DNA from: Tenebrio molitor
Taxonomy: Eukaryota; Arthropoda; Insecta; Coleoptera; Tenebrionidae
Assembly (NCBI RefSeq): GCF_963966145.1
Contig: NC_091047.1
Coordinates: forward strand, 30,256,001-30,320,000
Length of the DNA: 64,000 bases
Reading direction: 5' to 3'
Below, in pieces: positions 45,601 to 57,200 of this stretch; positions within the stretch are counted from its first letter, which is position 1; each line of letters begins with the position of its first letter. A program made the translations under genes and the position numbers. The notes below the pieces were generated by a model. That model searched no databases, was not told the origin of the DNA, and saw only the letters and a program-made list of their open reading frames with translations.

Positions 45601-45709
45601 CCTTGAACTTGCGGTGACTTACCGAAATCGTGATTGCCGAGGACCGCACAGTGGGTGCCGATGTCGTTCAGAACAGGAACCATCTGTTCCCCTTTCGTGT
45701 AGGTACTCA
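42603..45709 (-). CDS. Nucleotidase gene, exons 3-11
   Basis: This block holds most of the catalytic domain and all of the C-terminal domain; introns here are 47 to 611 nt. It starts with STYTKGEQMVPVLNDIGTHC, the usual continuation of SPS(M/I)L in the family, and ends VDEYSPQN. It is separated from exon 2 by a 10,052 nt intron. Confidence 0.93.
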
Positions 45710-48700
45710 CTGAGAAAATACAAATCAGATATTAAGACAAACATTGTTCAACTTTTCTTTACTTGGGACAATTTTCAAAATAATTGTGTTTCATAAAACT
45801 AGTTTTGGAGCAGTATCAACGGATGCAGAAACTGAAGCTGTCGAGTACAAGAAGAGTTACAACAAAATCAGGCGATCTATAAGTAATTTCTGACACATAG
45901 TGTGAAAACACTGTGATTTCGAATAAATTCTGGAATGTTGGTTTAAATAAAAATAAATAATCGTGTAACAGCAATCGTATATTTCAGGAATTATGTTGAA
46001 CTTTTTATTGCAAAATTTCAGAAAACGTAGAACAAACTTTATAGCAAAGGAATCTCATTCTTCTCTTTTCATTAAGTTTTCCTAATATCGTATAACGTAG
46101 TGTTTAGTGGTTATAATATAATTTCGGGTGGAGCAACAAGCCAATTTTCTCAAATTTGTGATTTTAATTGGGAGTGTATGTTGGGTCACATGAGGGTGGA
46201 GTGTTTTTTTTTTAATGTTTCGCGGTGGTTGGGAAGAAGTCATGCCCTTTTTTTCAAAATATAGAACGAGTACTATACAGAGGACACAGAGCCATGATTC
46301 ATCAGGAAGGAACGCCCACGAAGCATCGATGTCTTCAGCAATTAATCACAAAAGATATGTTTCGGACAACTCCATCCGTCAAAATAACTGAGAGAGATAT
46401 GACACAAAGACCTCCAAGAACTGGAGAGAGTAATTGATAAACGCGATGATATGACATATCAATTTTTTTTCGGAAAACCTAAAATGTAATTTTTATGTAT
46501 GCGTAAAAACATTTTAATTAGCTTTTGTGCAAAATGTCTTGCATTTTTGTTTTTGGGTAAATTTTTTGCATTAACTATAAATCAAATAATAAAGAATAAA
46601 TTTTCATGAATTGAAAATAATTATTTGGAAATTATTTTTTAACAATTACAACATGTAACTTAACTGAAGACATTGAACTCCAAATTCCTTGTAAATATTA
46701 AACAAATTACTATCGGCTCTTGGATAGGATGTCCCAATTAAAAAGAAACCGATACAGATATGAAAATTTATTTACATATGTCCAACTTTCAGTTCTTTGT
46801 TCTCTATTTACGAAAGTAAATATAACCTTAGAGAAAACGGACAACTTTATTATTAACCAAAGTTGAGAAGATTATTATCATAGCCAGAGGGATGCCCTCG
46901 CCATTCAAAGGCACTCGGGCTATGCTATAACAGTCTTCCAACAGTGGTAAATATATTATTTCTTTCACTAACAGCGACTTAAAGACATTTGGCCGTATTA
47001 CGACACCGTTATTAAAGTCGCCTTTGACTAGAGTCATGATTAAAGTAAACATAAAACGATATAGATTTATGCAATTATAACCTGCCAGAAAGAGATGAAT
47101 TCGCCACCAAGGTAATTAGAGTCATGATTAAATTTAATAGGGTTGTCGTAATACGGCCCTATTTCTTTTTTCATTCAGAAGGATTGTTCTTTCAAATCTC
47201 TCATGTCAACCCAAGCGCTTTTTCAAATTATAAAACAAACAAGTTTTTTGTTTTGTTACTATCTGATAGTAAGGATTCTAATACAAGGTTTTTGCCTAAC
47301 CTAAAATTAAAAAAAAAAGTATCGATAGAAATACCTATTAAATCTGTGATGACTGATATTATAAACATTGATTTCTGGTAATATGTAGTTTCTTTTAAAA
47401 CCGCCAAATTATCAAATTATTAAAAATTCTGTTTTTTTTTTTATAGCAATATCGTGTGTTCCACAAAAAACTCACTCGCAGCAAGCCATGACAAAAATGA
47501 AGTATGTCTTAGTACCATATGTGAAATGAACTACTAAAGTAAATTTATAGGTTATTTGTCACAACTCACAATATGATGAAAATTTATAAGTAACAAATGA
47601 ACTACTTCCAATCATCCTAAAATCGACATGACCAGTCTATCTATCTCTATAGTCATGGCATACTGCGAGTGAGTTTTTATTGGAACACACGATAGAATGC
47701 CATTTAGTGCGATTCTGTTTCAAAGTTTAGCAATATTGTTATTGAACAACATTGATTTTGCATAGATACAACCAATCAACAGCTTCATATCATAGCAACT
47801 ACAACCTTGTTATATAGCCATATTGGTAAATTTTAAAACAGAATCGCACCAATTGGCAGATGTTGTCATTTATTATTCCACGAAAAATATAAATACGTTT
47901 CCGTACAAGTTTGTTAAATTAAATTTATTAATTATAGATACGTTTTTTTTCGTGCCTCCGGCCGGAATTTGGTAAATTACAGATCTCGAAATCGTCCAGA
48001 AACACATGCATTGCCGGCCTAGTCCGGCTAAAAGTAGGGATTTCGAGTTGTCATCGGTTTCGGTTGGCATTTGTTATCAGAATTCTATCAAACGTCAATG
48101 TTTGTTCTGTGGATGGCTCGTTAAAAATGCTTTTCTATTTATAACAACGTACAAACTACAAAGAAGCAATATTTAACTAAAATTAATTAATTAAAATTAC
48201 GTTTCGAGCCACTTCTTGAATATGGGCTGGTGTATTTATTACAACAAATGTTTCAGGAAAATGTCAAAAACAAAACAAATTAATTAAATTTAATAAATGT
48301 CAGGAAACAAGAGCGATGTTGATTTTAAAATGTAAATGTTTAAATGTGTTGCCAACATAAAAAAAGTCCCTAATACCAATTATTAAAACAAGTGCTTTAA
48401 CTTCCATTTAACAAAAATTCGCAGAAGTCGGCACGAAAAATTTTGTGTATCACACGCCCAGAAACTGTTTTGCGACCATTCGTACTTACTCGCCTATCGA
48501 TTCGTAGTGCAAACCGTACTCATGCTCGCAAACGTGCAGTTTCTGGCCTTGTGATACAAATAACTATTGTGTAACCGGTACGCGAAACGAGCACTTTGCG
48601 TACCCAAAACAGGTCGCGAAATCCATTTTCGCGGCCGGCGCTATTAAAGACGGCCGTTAAAATAAACGTCATTTTAATATGAAGCCTGGCGTTTAGATTT

Positions 48701-51700
48701 TTCGAGTATGAAATTCGAAACCGCATAATTTATAGTACGTAGAACTAATTACTTTTTAACTCTGGAGGAGTACCTACAGTACCTACACGAAACATCACTT
48801 TCACGCTCTACGCTTTCACTACAATTCTCTTCCGACATTTTTACGATTTTTTACAAAATGAATTGTTTTAAGTACTTATGTCATTAATATAGTGACATGT
48901 AAGCCGAATTTATACATTTGTATTTATTGACAGTTCTTGTTCGTTTTGTAATATGTAATTACAATTACAAAATGTTGTGTACACCTTGGCCGGGAACTCC
49001 TTTAACATCCTCGAGATTGTCTGCCTCGGCGACAGTTTTCCTCTCGGTGCATTACAAAATGATTTCGCGGCCTTGATATACAAATAACTATTATGGTACA
49101 AAATACTGCGTGAATATTGTTGCTCTGTTATTGTCAACTGTTTCAGTTCGCAATAAAAAATTTTACTTGGAAAAACTATGAATTCTACCTTCCGTTTGTT
49201 TTATTGTATGTAATTATTGACAGCTGATATCAATTTCAAATGTAAACATCTTGAATATGACATAAAAGTCACCAATTTTATTGCCAACTCAAACAGTAAT
49301 TACAATCTCTCGAGTTATTATTAAATTTTTTCTTTAAAATTGTCGCAGGAATTTTAAAAACATGGAATTTGTTCACTCTTCACCAGTGGTAAATAAACTT
49401 CACACTGACATTTATTATTTGGAACGTAAAATACCTGCTTTTTCATTTTCAAAATGATTACATATTTGCTTTTAATCAAGTAATCATTAACCAAATCCAG
49501 AAACGAATTTTAGAAACACAACAAAACATATTTCTTAGCTGATTTCACTTCATAAAATAATTTCCCTCCACCACCCGGCGCCACGGCAATTTTGCCGGAG
49601 TACATACACTATTACGGATATTACTATCAAGTAATAGTGCAGTGCTAATCAACATAATGGTAATTGTTCACTTTAACTACTTCTGGAATTTTCGCGTTTT
49701 TTCTGGCTAGACAGCCTCAGGACGTCCTCCTACATCGTTTCCCACCAGTTAAACCTTGCGCAAATGAAAATTTTCCTTACCCTTTAGTTATACTAAGACT
49801 TGGCGCGACCTTGACGCGACCTTGAAACACAACAAGAGAAAAAAAAGACATTTGCACAAGGTTTGAATGGTGGGACACGATCTATGAGGACGCCCTGAGG
49901 CTGTCTAGCCAGAAAAAACGCGAAAATTCCAGAAGTAGTTAAAGTGAACAATTACCAACATAATTACCGGCGTCTCGCCTCCACATTTTGACTTTGTTGT
50001 GTTTTATGTTCTGTGTCAATGTTAAGGAACTTCCTCACGATGTGACATGAGTATAATAATATACCTTTTTGAATTTCAACTACCAATGTGTTACCTAAAT
50101 CCAGAATTTTTAAATTTTTAAAAAGAGATTGGGGTACTATTCCCGCTGCTGAAATTATAAGTGTATACTCGAAATGTTTTGGATATGGATTGTCAAACTC
50201 AAGGTCGCTTAAAACTTATGATTGAACTGTATAGTCCTACAGAAACTCTAGTGGAATTCGACGTTGGTTGTAAATCTATGTTTGTCACTTGCAAAATAAA
50301 ATTTTATGCTGCAGCAATAATCCTACTGATAAATGCTAATGAGGGTTGTCAGTTTGGGGATCGCAATGTTAGCTTCAGGCAGGGATGTTACAGGTAGTGG
50401 TAGTTGTATTTGTGACAACGGTTATTACTTGATAATAAAATCTTATTCTTCGGTTGTTGTTGGTAAATTTACAACCGAAGCCGAATTCCACTAGAGTTTC
50501 TGTAGGACTATACATTAGTGAGATCTGTCATAAATTCCAATAACCTTATTGGCGCGCCTAGTTACTTTTGCTGGTAGTGGCAACTTAACGACAAGTCCCC
50601 AATCCACATCCATAACGTTCCGACTGTATTAATTTTTGTGTTATATGTCTGTGTTATATTGTGTGAATTTGGAACAGCTAAAAGATATGCTTGTTTTGTG
50701 TTTATTTAAAATAATAATGTCTGGTCTGTTATGCTGAATATGAATGTCAGTTAAAACTGTGCGATCAAAATATAATTTGTAATTTTCATTTTCCAAACAA
50801 CTTTCTGGTTTATAACTATAGTATGGTTGTGTATTCTTTAATAAATTTAATTTAACAGCTAAATTCATGTGTATAATTTTAGCGAATATTTCATGACGTT
50901 TCTTATATTCGCTTTGAGCCAAAACGGTGCAAGAAGAAATTATGTGTTCAATTGTTTTCCCTTCAGTTCCGCAAATCCTACATTTATCAATGATCGATTC
51001 CAAACCGCATATGTGTTTTTTATAATTTCTTGTATTTATAACACGATCTTGTATTGCAAATATAAAACCCTCGGTCTCAGGGTGAATATTTGATTTCTTA
51101 AGCCATGCATGAGAACCCTGAATATTAATTTCTGGTTGTTCCAGTTCTTTCAAGTATCTCCCATGCAAAGACTTCTGTTTTATATTTACTATAGTGTCAG
51201 GTATATTTGGCTCAACAATATTTGAAATTATATTATCACGTAATAATACTATCCCACCTCCACCCGGCGGCACGGCAATTTTGCCGGAGTACATACACTA
51301 TTACGGATAATACTATCAAGTAATAGTGCAGTGCTTATCAACATAATTACCGGCGTCTCGCCTCCACATTTTGACTTTTTTGTGTTTTATGTTCTGTGTC
51401 AATGTTAAGGAATTTCCTCACGATGTGACATGAGTATAATAATATACCTTTTTGAATTTCAACCACCAATGTGTTCTCTAAGTCCAAAATTTTTAAATTT
51501 TTAAAAAGAGATTGCGGTACTATTCCTGTTGCTGAAATTATAAATGGTAAAATCGAATTTTTTTCTAAACACCAAAGATTTCTCATAGCAACGGAGAGTT
51601 CTAAATATTTATTAATTTTTGTATTATATGTCTGTGTTATATTGTGTGAATTTGGAACAGCTATATCTAAAAGATATGCTTGCTTTTGTTGTTTATTTAA

Positions 51701-54700
51701 AATAATAATGTCTGGTTTGTTATGCTGAATGTGAATGTCAGTTAAAACTGCGATCAAAATATAATTTGTAATTGTCATTTTCTAAACAACTTTCTGGTTT
51801 ATAAATGTAATGTGGTTGTGTATCCTTTAATAAATTGAATTTAACTGCTAAATTCATGTGTATAATTTTTGCGAATATATCATGACGTTTTTTATATTCG
51901 CTTTGAGCCAAAACGGTGCAAGAAGAAATGTTGTGTTCAATGGTTTCCCCTTCAGTTCCGCAAATCCTACATTTATCAATGATCGATTGTAAACCGCATA
52001 TGTGTTTTTTATAATTTCTTGTATTTATAACACGATCTTGTATTGCAAATATAAAACCCTCAGTCTCAGGATGAATATTTGATTTTTTAAGCCATGCATG
52101 AGAAGCTTGAATATTAATTTCTGGCTGTTCTAGCTCTTTAAAATATCTCCCATGTAAAGACTTTTGTTTTATATTTGCTATAGTGTCAGGTATATTTGGC
52201 TCAACAATTTCTGAAATATATTATCACTTAAATTTAAAGGTGTGTAACCTTTATCCGCTGAAACCAAAGCATTAAAAAAAGTGTTATCACGAGCTCTATT
52301 GAGAAAATAATTTTTTAGTGAAGCAATTTGATTGTGTTGTAGAATTTCTAGATTTGAAAAACCCCTACCACCATTTTCGCGTGGTAAATTAAATCTTTCA
52401 ATAGCAGATTTGGGGTGATGTTTACAAAATTTTGTAAAGAGAACTCTAGTTTGAATATTTATATTCTCTACATTAGTTTTGGACCATTTTATAACACCAA
52501 AAGAATAGGTCAACAATGGAACAGCATATGTATTAACTGCTTTAATTATTGCTTAAATTATTACCGTTTAATTTTGATTTTAAAATAGATTTAATTCTTA
52601 AATAAAATTGTTTTTCTAAATTTTCTTTTATAATTGAATGTTGAATATGATTTGATTAAAAAAAAAAAATGTTGTTACACAGTCTAGGACTGGTTTACAA
52701 ATCTATGAGGGGCGTGATGACCAACTCAATAGACCGGGACCAATGGTTTAACGTGACTTCCGAATCACGAGATAGAATATAGCCTTTTTTTTCTTTTTTT
52801 TTTTCGCCCTGGGTCGGAATCGAACCCGCGACCCTCGCGTCCCTGAGCCGAAACGGACTCCCTTAGGCTATATTCTGCCTATTATTGTGGTATCGTGGTT
52901 AAATAAAAAAAAAATGCATAGAGCGTAGGTTGCGGACACATGTGTTGAATTGATGCTATTTTGAAATTTACATTAACTAGCCAAACCTTCATGTTAAATA
53001 ACCAATGGCAGAGTAAAAATACGAGGGTTATTCGAAAGTTTCCGCCCAAGCATAGAGGATTTGTAAGTGGATTCTTAATTAAAGTAATAGCAGCATGTTT
53101 TTTAAAATTGACAAAAGTCCAATAAAAACAGTTTTTTGGTAAAAAGACTAAACGAAAAATGTACATTCACTCACTTTGAATTTTATTAATATAATTAAGT
53201 AATTCATTGTCTTAGAAACTTTTTTTGATATCATGTTGTATTGATGTGTCATTTACGTTATTCTTTGCAAAAAAATATCCGACAAACAAAACATTAAACA
53301 CAGTAAATAAAATTTTAATTTAAAAAAAAAAAATAATTTTTTAGAAAAAAATTCATGTGAAAAAATGCCAAAATTTGGACAGCATTTTGAATTAGGATCT
53401 CGTATTGTCAAATTAAATCTTTTAGGCCCATATTCACCAACGCCAGTTAAAGTTAACTGTAGGTTAAAATACAGTGAGCGGCAAAAGTATGGAATAAATT
53501 CATTAAAAATTAAACACATTTTTTTTCGAAAAAATATTTGGACAGGTCAATTTTAGTTTATAAAAATACATATTTTAATACAACATAAAATTCCAAGCAG
53601 TCATTTGTTTTCGAGTTATGACGTCATCGATAGTTTTTTTAAATAGAAACCCCCTATTTTTGTTCTTGATTCTGATAGGCCTTTTAATTGTCTATACGCC
53701 AGTATAAAAATTTTGTTATCTTACATAAGGAAATTTTTGAGAAAAATAAAATAAAGTTGGAAAAAATAAATTTTATAACAAACAAAAACGAGTCAAAAAC
53801 TGTGTTAGTAAGCACTTAAAAATTATGTAATTCAATATTCGAATTGCCATCCTCCAGCTTGTTGACAATAAGCAAGTTTATGAAGAAATTCCCCGTTTTA
53901 GTTTTATCCACGCACCCAATCAAAATTCAAATTTCTATACGTTGTGTTTCTTATAAATGAGGTCATTTTCGAAAACGTTTTGTAAAACAAATAACACATA
54001 CGAATGAAATTGACTGTAACATTTGACTGTTTGATTTACCTACTTCATTTTTTGACTTGTTTTTGTTCTTTACAAAATTTTATTTTTTCAACTTTTTTTT
54101 TTTTCTCAAAAATTTCCTTATGTAAGATAACAAAATTTTTATACTGTCATTTAGACAATTAAAAGGGCTATCAGAATTAAGAAAAAAACTAGGGGGTTTC
54201 CATTTAAAAAAACTATCGATGACGTCATAACTCCAAAACAAATGACTGCTTGGAATTTTCATTGGTACTAAAACATGTATTTTTATAAACTAAAATTGAC
54301 CTGTCCAAAGATTTTTTTGAAAAAAATTTTGTTTAATTTTTAAGGAATTTATTCCATACTTTTGCCGCTCACTGTATACGAAAACATTGTTATAACAATA
54401 GGTAACTAAAGTAATGAAGTATTTTAACCTACAGTTAACGTTAACTGGCGTTGGTGAATACGGCCGTAAGACACGTAAATCAACCGACAAAAACACAACA
54501 TGGTAACGCAAATTTTCTAATAATTTATTTAAACAAAACGAATCGGTTGCCATGGTGACCATAGCACTCCCGATCATTGAAAATATCCCAATTTAACTGT
54601 AATAAAGAAAAATAAGCACAAATATAATTTCAAGATCATTTATTAAAGAAATCATAATGAGTCGTTTTTTGTGCCGGTCAGTGTATTTGATCATAGTAAA

Positions 54701-56368
54701 AAAAGTGGGAAAACTGTCTTTTTTTTTCGAAATTACCCAAGTTGTCGGGCATGTCAAATGAATGAACATTTCTTATCCTAATCGGGAAAGTACGTAAATA
54801 GTTATATCCGCCACTACATATCAAAGACAAAACAATAATGAAAACAATAGAAGCATACTAATCTTTTATCACCACAGAAGGTAAGCGAAAGTTTTGGCTC
54901 CTATATTCGATGTTGCAAAGGAGATACTGTTTATAAATTAAGGATTAACCGATAACGCGAAAGTACTATAGTAATCTTCTGGATTAATGGAAGAAGAGAA
55001 ATTGTATAGACAAATAAAAATAATTTCTGAAAGAAAAATACATTATTTCGTTATCAGGTCGTCAACTTTTCAAATACCCCTCGTAACTTAATTAAGGACA
55101 GGGCTTCAATCGTGTAATAGTCTGGAACAGCTATTTTTTTCGAGTAAAAAAACTGTCAATCATTGAGATAATACTTATGAACTTTTATCAAATGTTATTT
55201 TTGGCAAAGTCGAATCTGCCAACCGTTTCTCAATGATGATAAGAATAACTTGTAGGTAAAAAAAAACTAACAACGATAAAGCCAATCACATGAACCGTGA
55301 AATGGACATGCATAGTGCATTGTCTCTTATTATATTAAAATTATTCAACTTGTTAATGACAGAACTATGTATGTAGATGTTTTACTCAAAACTTTTTCGT
55401 CCAGGAAAAATTGAACGCACTTTGCATATTAAATTACTCTGGTTGATTATTTAACAATTTAGAAACAGGTTTTTAAATCCAATTCTAATAACGTCGTTAT
55501 TAAATTAGCTTCACAACTACTAATTTGCAAAGTGCCGCTGAACTTAATGGTACGAATCGTAGAAGATATGCAAAATGATAATTGTCTGAGATTATGTATT
55601 AAAAAATAGTTTGACCATTGACTATAATAGAAAAATTAAAAAGTTTCCTGCCCCGTAATTGGATTGGTCTGTGGGGCAGTGTATAATAAAATTACCATAA
55701 AATTTTTTGCATAGTTTGGAGTTTTCTCCTTTGGCATATTCCTTATGTAATAGATACTTACACATGCTCGGGGAAAAGGCGTCGCCGCTGAACAGGACCA
55801 ATGGGTGCAAATGCTGGAAACTCTTGATGGCGGTACAAAAACGGGCTGCGCCCCCGACCGGTTCCGGCGACAGTCTCGGTTCCACATTGTAGACATCATT
55901 GAAATGCAAAATGACCAAGTGTTGAGCCATCGCGCCCCCTGCTAGCGTGTTGACGGCCCTTCTTCCTGCCGCTCTAACCTCTAGAGACGCCTAACAACAG
56001 CCCAAATCAAACAAATTACTAACACAATGCTACCAACAAGCTGAAGAATGAACGGAATCTTACCAAAAAAACAGTAGCAGTTGTAAAATGGCAATGTTAA
56101 GTGGCTCTAATGAAAGGTTTTAGAGGTGTCTGACCAATGAGAACAATACCCCTAAACTGATAATTATGCTTGTTCATGCAAGGTTTATTCATGGTGGGTT
56201 TTAATGAGGTGGGGCGATGAAAAATGTATTAAAAGAAATAACCTGCTTGAGCCAGCCGACCACGCTTGTCACCTTGCTGGTCACTTCAGGGGGCACTTCA
56301 ATGCTGTGTTCCTCGACAAGCGAGCTCCATTTAGCGCGGAGGGCGGCCTGTGCCGCGAAGCTAGCCAT
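42603..56368 (-). CDS. Soluble 5'-nucleotidase-like metallophosphatase, 11 exons
   Basis: Exons in reading order: 56368-56243, 55990-55762, 45709-45623, 45499-45234, 45094-44800, 44743-44640, 44537-44378, 43988-43738, 43683-43556, 42944-42737 and 42689-42603. Total 1941 nt, 646 aa; all phases agree. The catalytic domain shows the metal-site blocks ILHFNDVYNVEP, LFSGDAFSPS, VLGNHDFDHG, ALTHMRTPND and GGHDHVYEV. The 5'-nucleotidase C-terminal domain shows LNSGTFRSDQ and the substrate-loop region GFVRIGDEY. No signal peptide or GPI site is present, unlike CD73, so it is probably cytosolic, like Drosophila CG11883 (UshA-type family). The serine/arginine-rich tail (LRRASTVEVSTSPP, RRASLDDLE) looks like phosphorylation sites. 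It likely hydrolyses nucleotides or UDP-sugars; substrate not proven. An internal ATG at 55930 is an alternative start. Confidence 0.93.
45710..46850. other. Start of the large nucleotidase intron
   Basis: No feature supported. A 70-codon frame at + 46225-46437 (MIHQEGTPTKHRCLQQLITK) is open but unrecognised. Confidence 0.45.
46851..47160. repeat. Diffuse fold-back region
   Basis: 'ggccgtattacgac' (about 46992) faces 'gtcgtaatacggccc' (about 47146). 'gactctagtcatgattaaa'-type words face their complements. A CG stem 'gagggatgccctc' / 'cactcgggc' lies at 46888-46918. Confidence 0.55.
47161..47449. other. No gene seen
   Basis: AT-rich intronic spacer. Confidence 0.4.
47450..47692. mobile_element. 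MITE with about 43 bp inverted repeats
   Basis: Left 'tatcgtgtgttccacaaaaa' plus 'actcactcgcag', right the complement ending 'ggaacacacgata'. Interior about 160 bp, non-coding. Confidence 0.85.
47700..47857. mobile_element. Short MITE, GTGCGATTCTG ends, copy 2
   Basis: Inverted copy of 35953-36110. It follows the previous MITE almost directly. Confidence 0.8.
47858..49559. other. Intronic DNA with weak repeats
   Basis: A direct repeat 'gatacaaataactattgtg' (about 48551) / 'atatacaaataactattatg' (about 49077) and imperfect palindromes around 48430-48620 suggest an old element. Nothing else is supportable. Confidence 0.4.
49659..49956. mobile_element. Palindromic transposon, copy 2
   Basis: 298 bp, same family as 14381-14665. 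The target duplication aacataat is at 49651-49658 and 49957-49964. The uninterrupted site, with one aacataat, is present in LINE copy B at about 51341-51348. Confidence 0.95.
50170..50625. repeat. Fold-back insert in LINE copy A
   Basis: Arms of about 50 bp ('gtcctacagaaactctagtg' and complement, about 50234 and 50490), with weaker outer pairing to about 50620. The segment replaces about 70 bp of LINE sequence that copy B retains. Confidence 0.75.
51341..52550 (-). mobile_element. LINE with restriction-like endonuclease, copy B
   Basis: Minus strand. 52516-52178 codes for the reverse-transcriptase C-terminal/thumb region (LTYSFGVIKWSKTNVENINI, FNLPRENGGRGFSNLEIL). After frame breaks follow the CCHC knuckle (about 51990-51900) and the endonuclease (KPDIIILNKQQKQAYLLDIA with the PD..D-x-(K) layout; VPNSHNITQTYNTKINKYLE) to about 51350. 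The upstream reverse-transcriptase core is missing. In live elements this protein nicks DNA and reverse-transcribes its RNA at the nick; this copy is dead. Confidence 0.8.
52690..52885 (-). mobile_element. tRNA-derived SINE
   Basis: The minus strand has a box-A-like 'tttcggctcaggga' and a clear box B 'gggttcgattccgaccc' at the spacing of a tRNA. An A-rich stretch and a conserved-looking tail ('gaagtcacgttaaaccattg') follow. The words 'agaatatagcc' and 'ggctatattct' bracket the tRNA part. No full cloverleaf is present, so it is not a tRNA gene. Confidence 0.65.
52886..53424. other. No gene seen
   Basis: AT-rich intronic spacer. Confidence 0.4.
53425..54475. mobile_element. Outer MITE, ends GGCCxTATTCACCAACGCC
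   Basis: Left 'tattcaccaacgccagttaa' (about 53432), right the complement 'ttaactggcgttggtgaata' (about 54442). It is split by the Tc1-like element inside. About 45 bp of its interior remains on the left and about 100 bp on the right. Confidence 0.75.
53472..54374. mobile_element. Tc1-like element with about 370 bp inverted repeats
   Basis: Ends 'cagtgagcggcaaaagtatg' and complement. TA flanks at 53470-53471 and 54375-54376. The arms match over several hundred bases with many small changes, leaving about 250 bp of unique centre. No transposase. Inserted in the previous element. Confidence 0.85.
54476..55761. other. No gene seen
   Basis: End of the large nucleotidase intron; AT-rich, nothing supported. 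Confidence 0.45.
55762..56368 (-). CDS. Nucleotidase gene, exons 1 and 2
   Basis: Exon 1 (56368-56243) codes for 42 residues starting MASFAAQAALRAKWSSLVEE. Exon 2 (55990-55762) adds 21 residues, then the conserved AQHLVILHFNDVYNVEP start of the catalytic domain. The 252 nt intron is GT..AG, phase 0. The N-terminal extension is outside the family core but keeps frame through both exons. Confidence 0.85.
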
Positions 56369-57200
56369 CCTTAGCCCCAAACCGATTAATCGGGATTAGT
56401 GAGACATTCCAACACCCCAGATTAGTCCGGTTAAAGGGGGCCGAATCGGTTGAGATGCGAAAGGAAAGCACTGCCAGCCTACTCACTCTAGACGAAGCGA
56501 CTCTTACGTTCCTGCACGTGTATTATAATTGACGAATCGATTCCTTTCCCGTCCATAATAGATTTTCATTCATAGATTTCGAGCCGTGTTGAACCGTTTG
56601 AATTTTTGATGTTCGTATTGATTGCTGGAACTGTCGATGGATTCGGGACTTACGGCAAACGTTTCGTTGATCAAGTCATGGGGATCGAATTGGGACTCGT
56701 CACAAGCGATTAAATATTTAACATTTTTGCCGGTGTTGCGAAAGGCCGAGCGAGCCGAAGGACGAACGGAAAAATTTCTCCGCAGGATGATCGTGACATC
56801 TGTCGGGAGTTTCACGGGTGACATTTGTCAATTGTCAAAGTGTCAAATGGTAGAGCGCATGGTCGAGATTTTAGCACTACTGGACAGTTCATCTACGGAA
56901 ACTGAAACTACTGTACTGTACAGGTGAATAGAGATTGAATCAAGTTTTATCGCCCGGACGATAAACCCTATTAAAAATAGAGAGTTTTTGCAAACCGTTT
57001 GATTATGCCCGTTAAACTTTAACGACAACGTCATTTAATGTCGTAGAGATGATGTACTACGTCTTTAAAAGGAGTTTTTGCAAAACATTTTAACTTATCG
57101 GTAAACGTTATAGTTATTTAAGATATAAGTGTAAAAAGTTATCCTTTATTGCACGAACGGGTTTAAAATACGACCGAGGTACGAGTACCTGTTACAAGTA
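56369..57200. promoter_or_regulatory. 5' region of the nucleotidase gene
   Basis: Expected promoter and 5' untranslated sequence. It is richer in CpG than the neighbours. It includes the small frame at 56570-56824. No core promoter element could be assigned. Confidence 0.35.
56570..56824 (-). CDS. Small hypothetical frame upstream of the nucleotidase gene
   Basis: 84 codons from ATG (MSPVKLPTDVTIILRRNFSV) to stop, on the same strand as and about 200 nt upstream of the nucleotidase start. Base composition is exon-like. It could be an upstream reading frame in the mRNA, a small separate gene, or chance. No domain recognised. Confidence 0.35.
   Translation of the reverse strand: MSPVKLPTDVTIILRRNFSVRPSARSAFRNTGKNVKYLIACDESQFDPHDLINETFAVSPESIDSSSNQYEHQKFKRFNTARNL

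Larger units (their letters stand above)
49560..51340 (-). mobile_element. 5'-truncated LINE with restriction-like endonuclease, copy A
   Basis: The minus strand codes for IVEPNIPDTIVNIKQKSLHG, then a zinc knuckle (CRICGTEGKTIEHIISSC) and the start of the endonuclease (RPDIIILNK). This arrangement is that of R2/R4-type non-LTR elements. The 3' tail ends near 49560 with 'ctccggcaaaattgccgtg'. It is interrupted by the palindromic transposon (49659-49956) and by a fold-back insert (50170-50625). Its head joins the tail of copy B directly. Confidence 0.8.

Noticed and set aside
50641..51294. 217-aa intact protein on -
   Set aside because: Its start is read-through from the tail of the neighbouring LINE copy, and it stops early in the endonuclease; it is a LINE fragment, not a gene.
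52773..52875. Possible tRNA gene on -
   Set aside because: Box A and box B are present, but no acceptor stem or full cloverleaf; poly-A and a SINE-type tail follow.
55636..55899. Alternative frame in nucleotidase exon 2
   Set aside because: Out of frame with the conserved metallophosphatase blocks.
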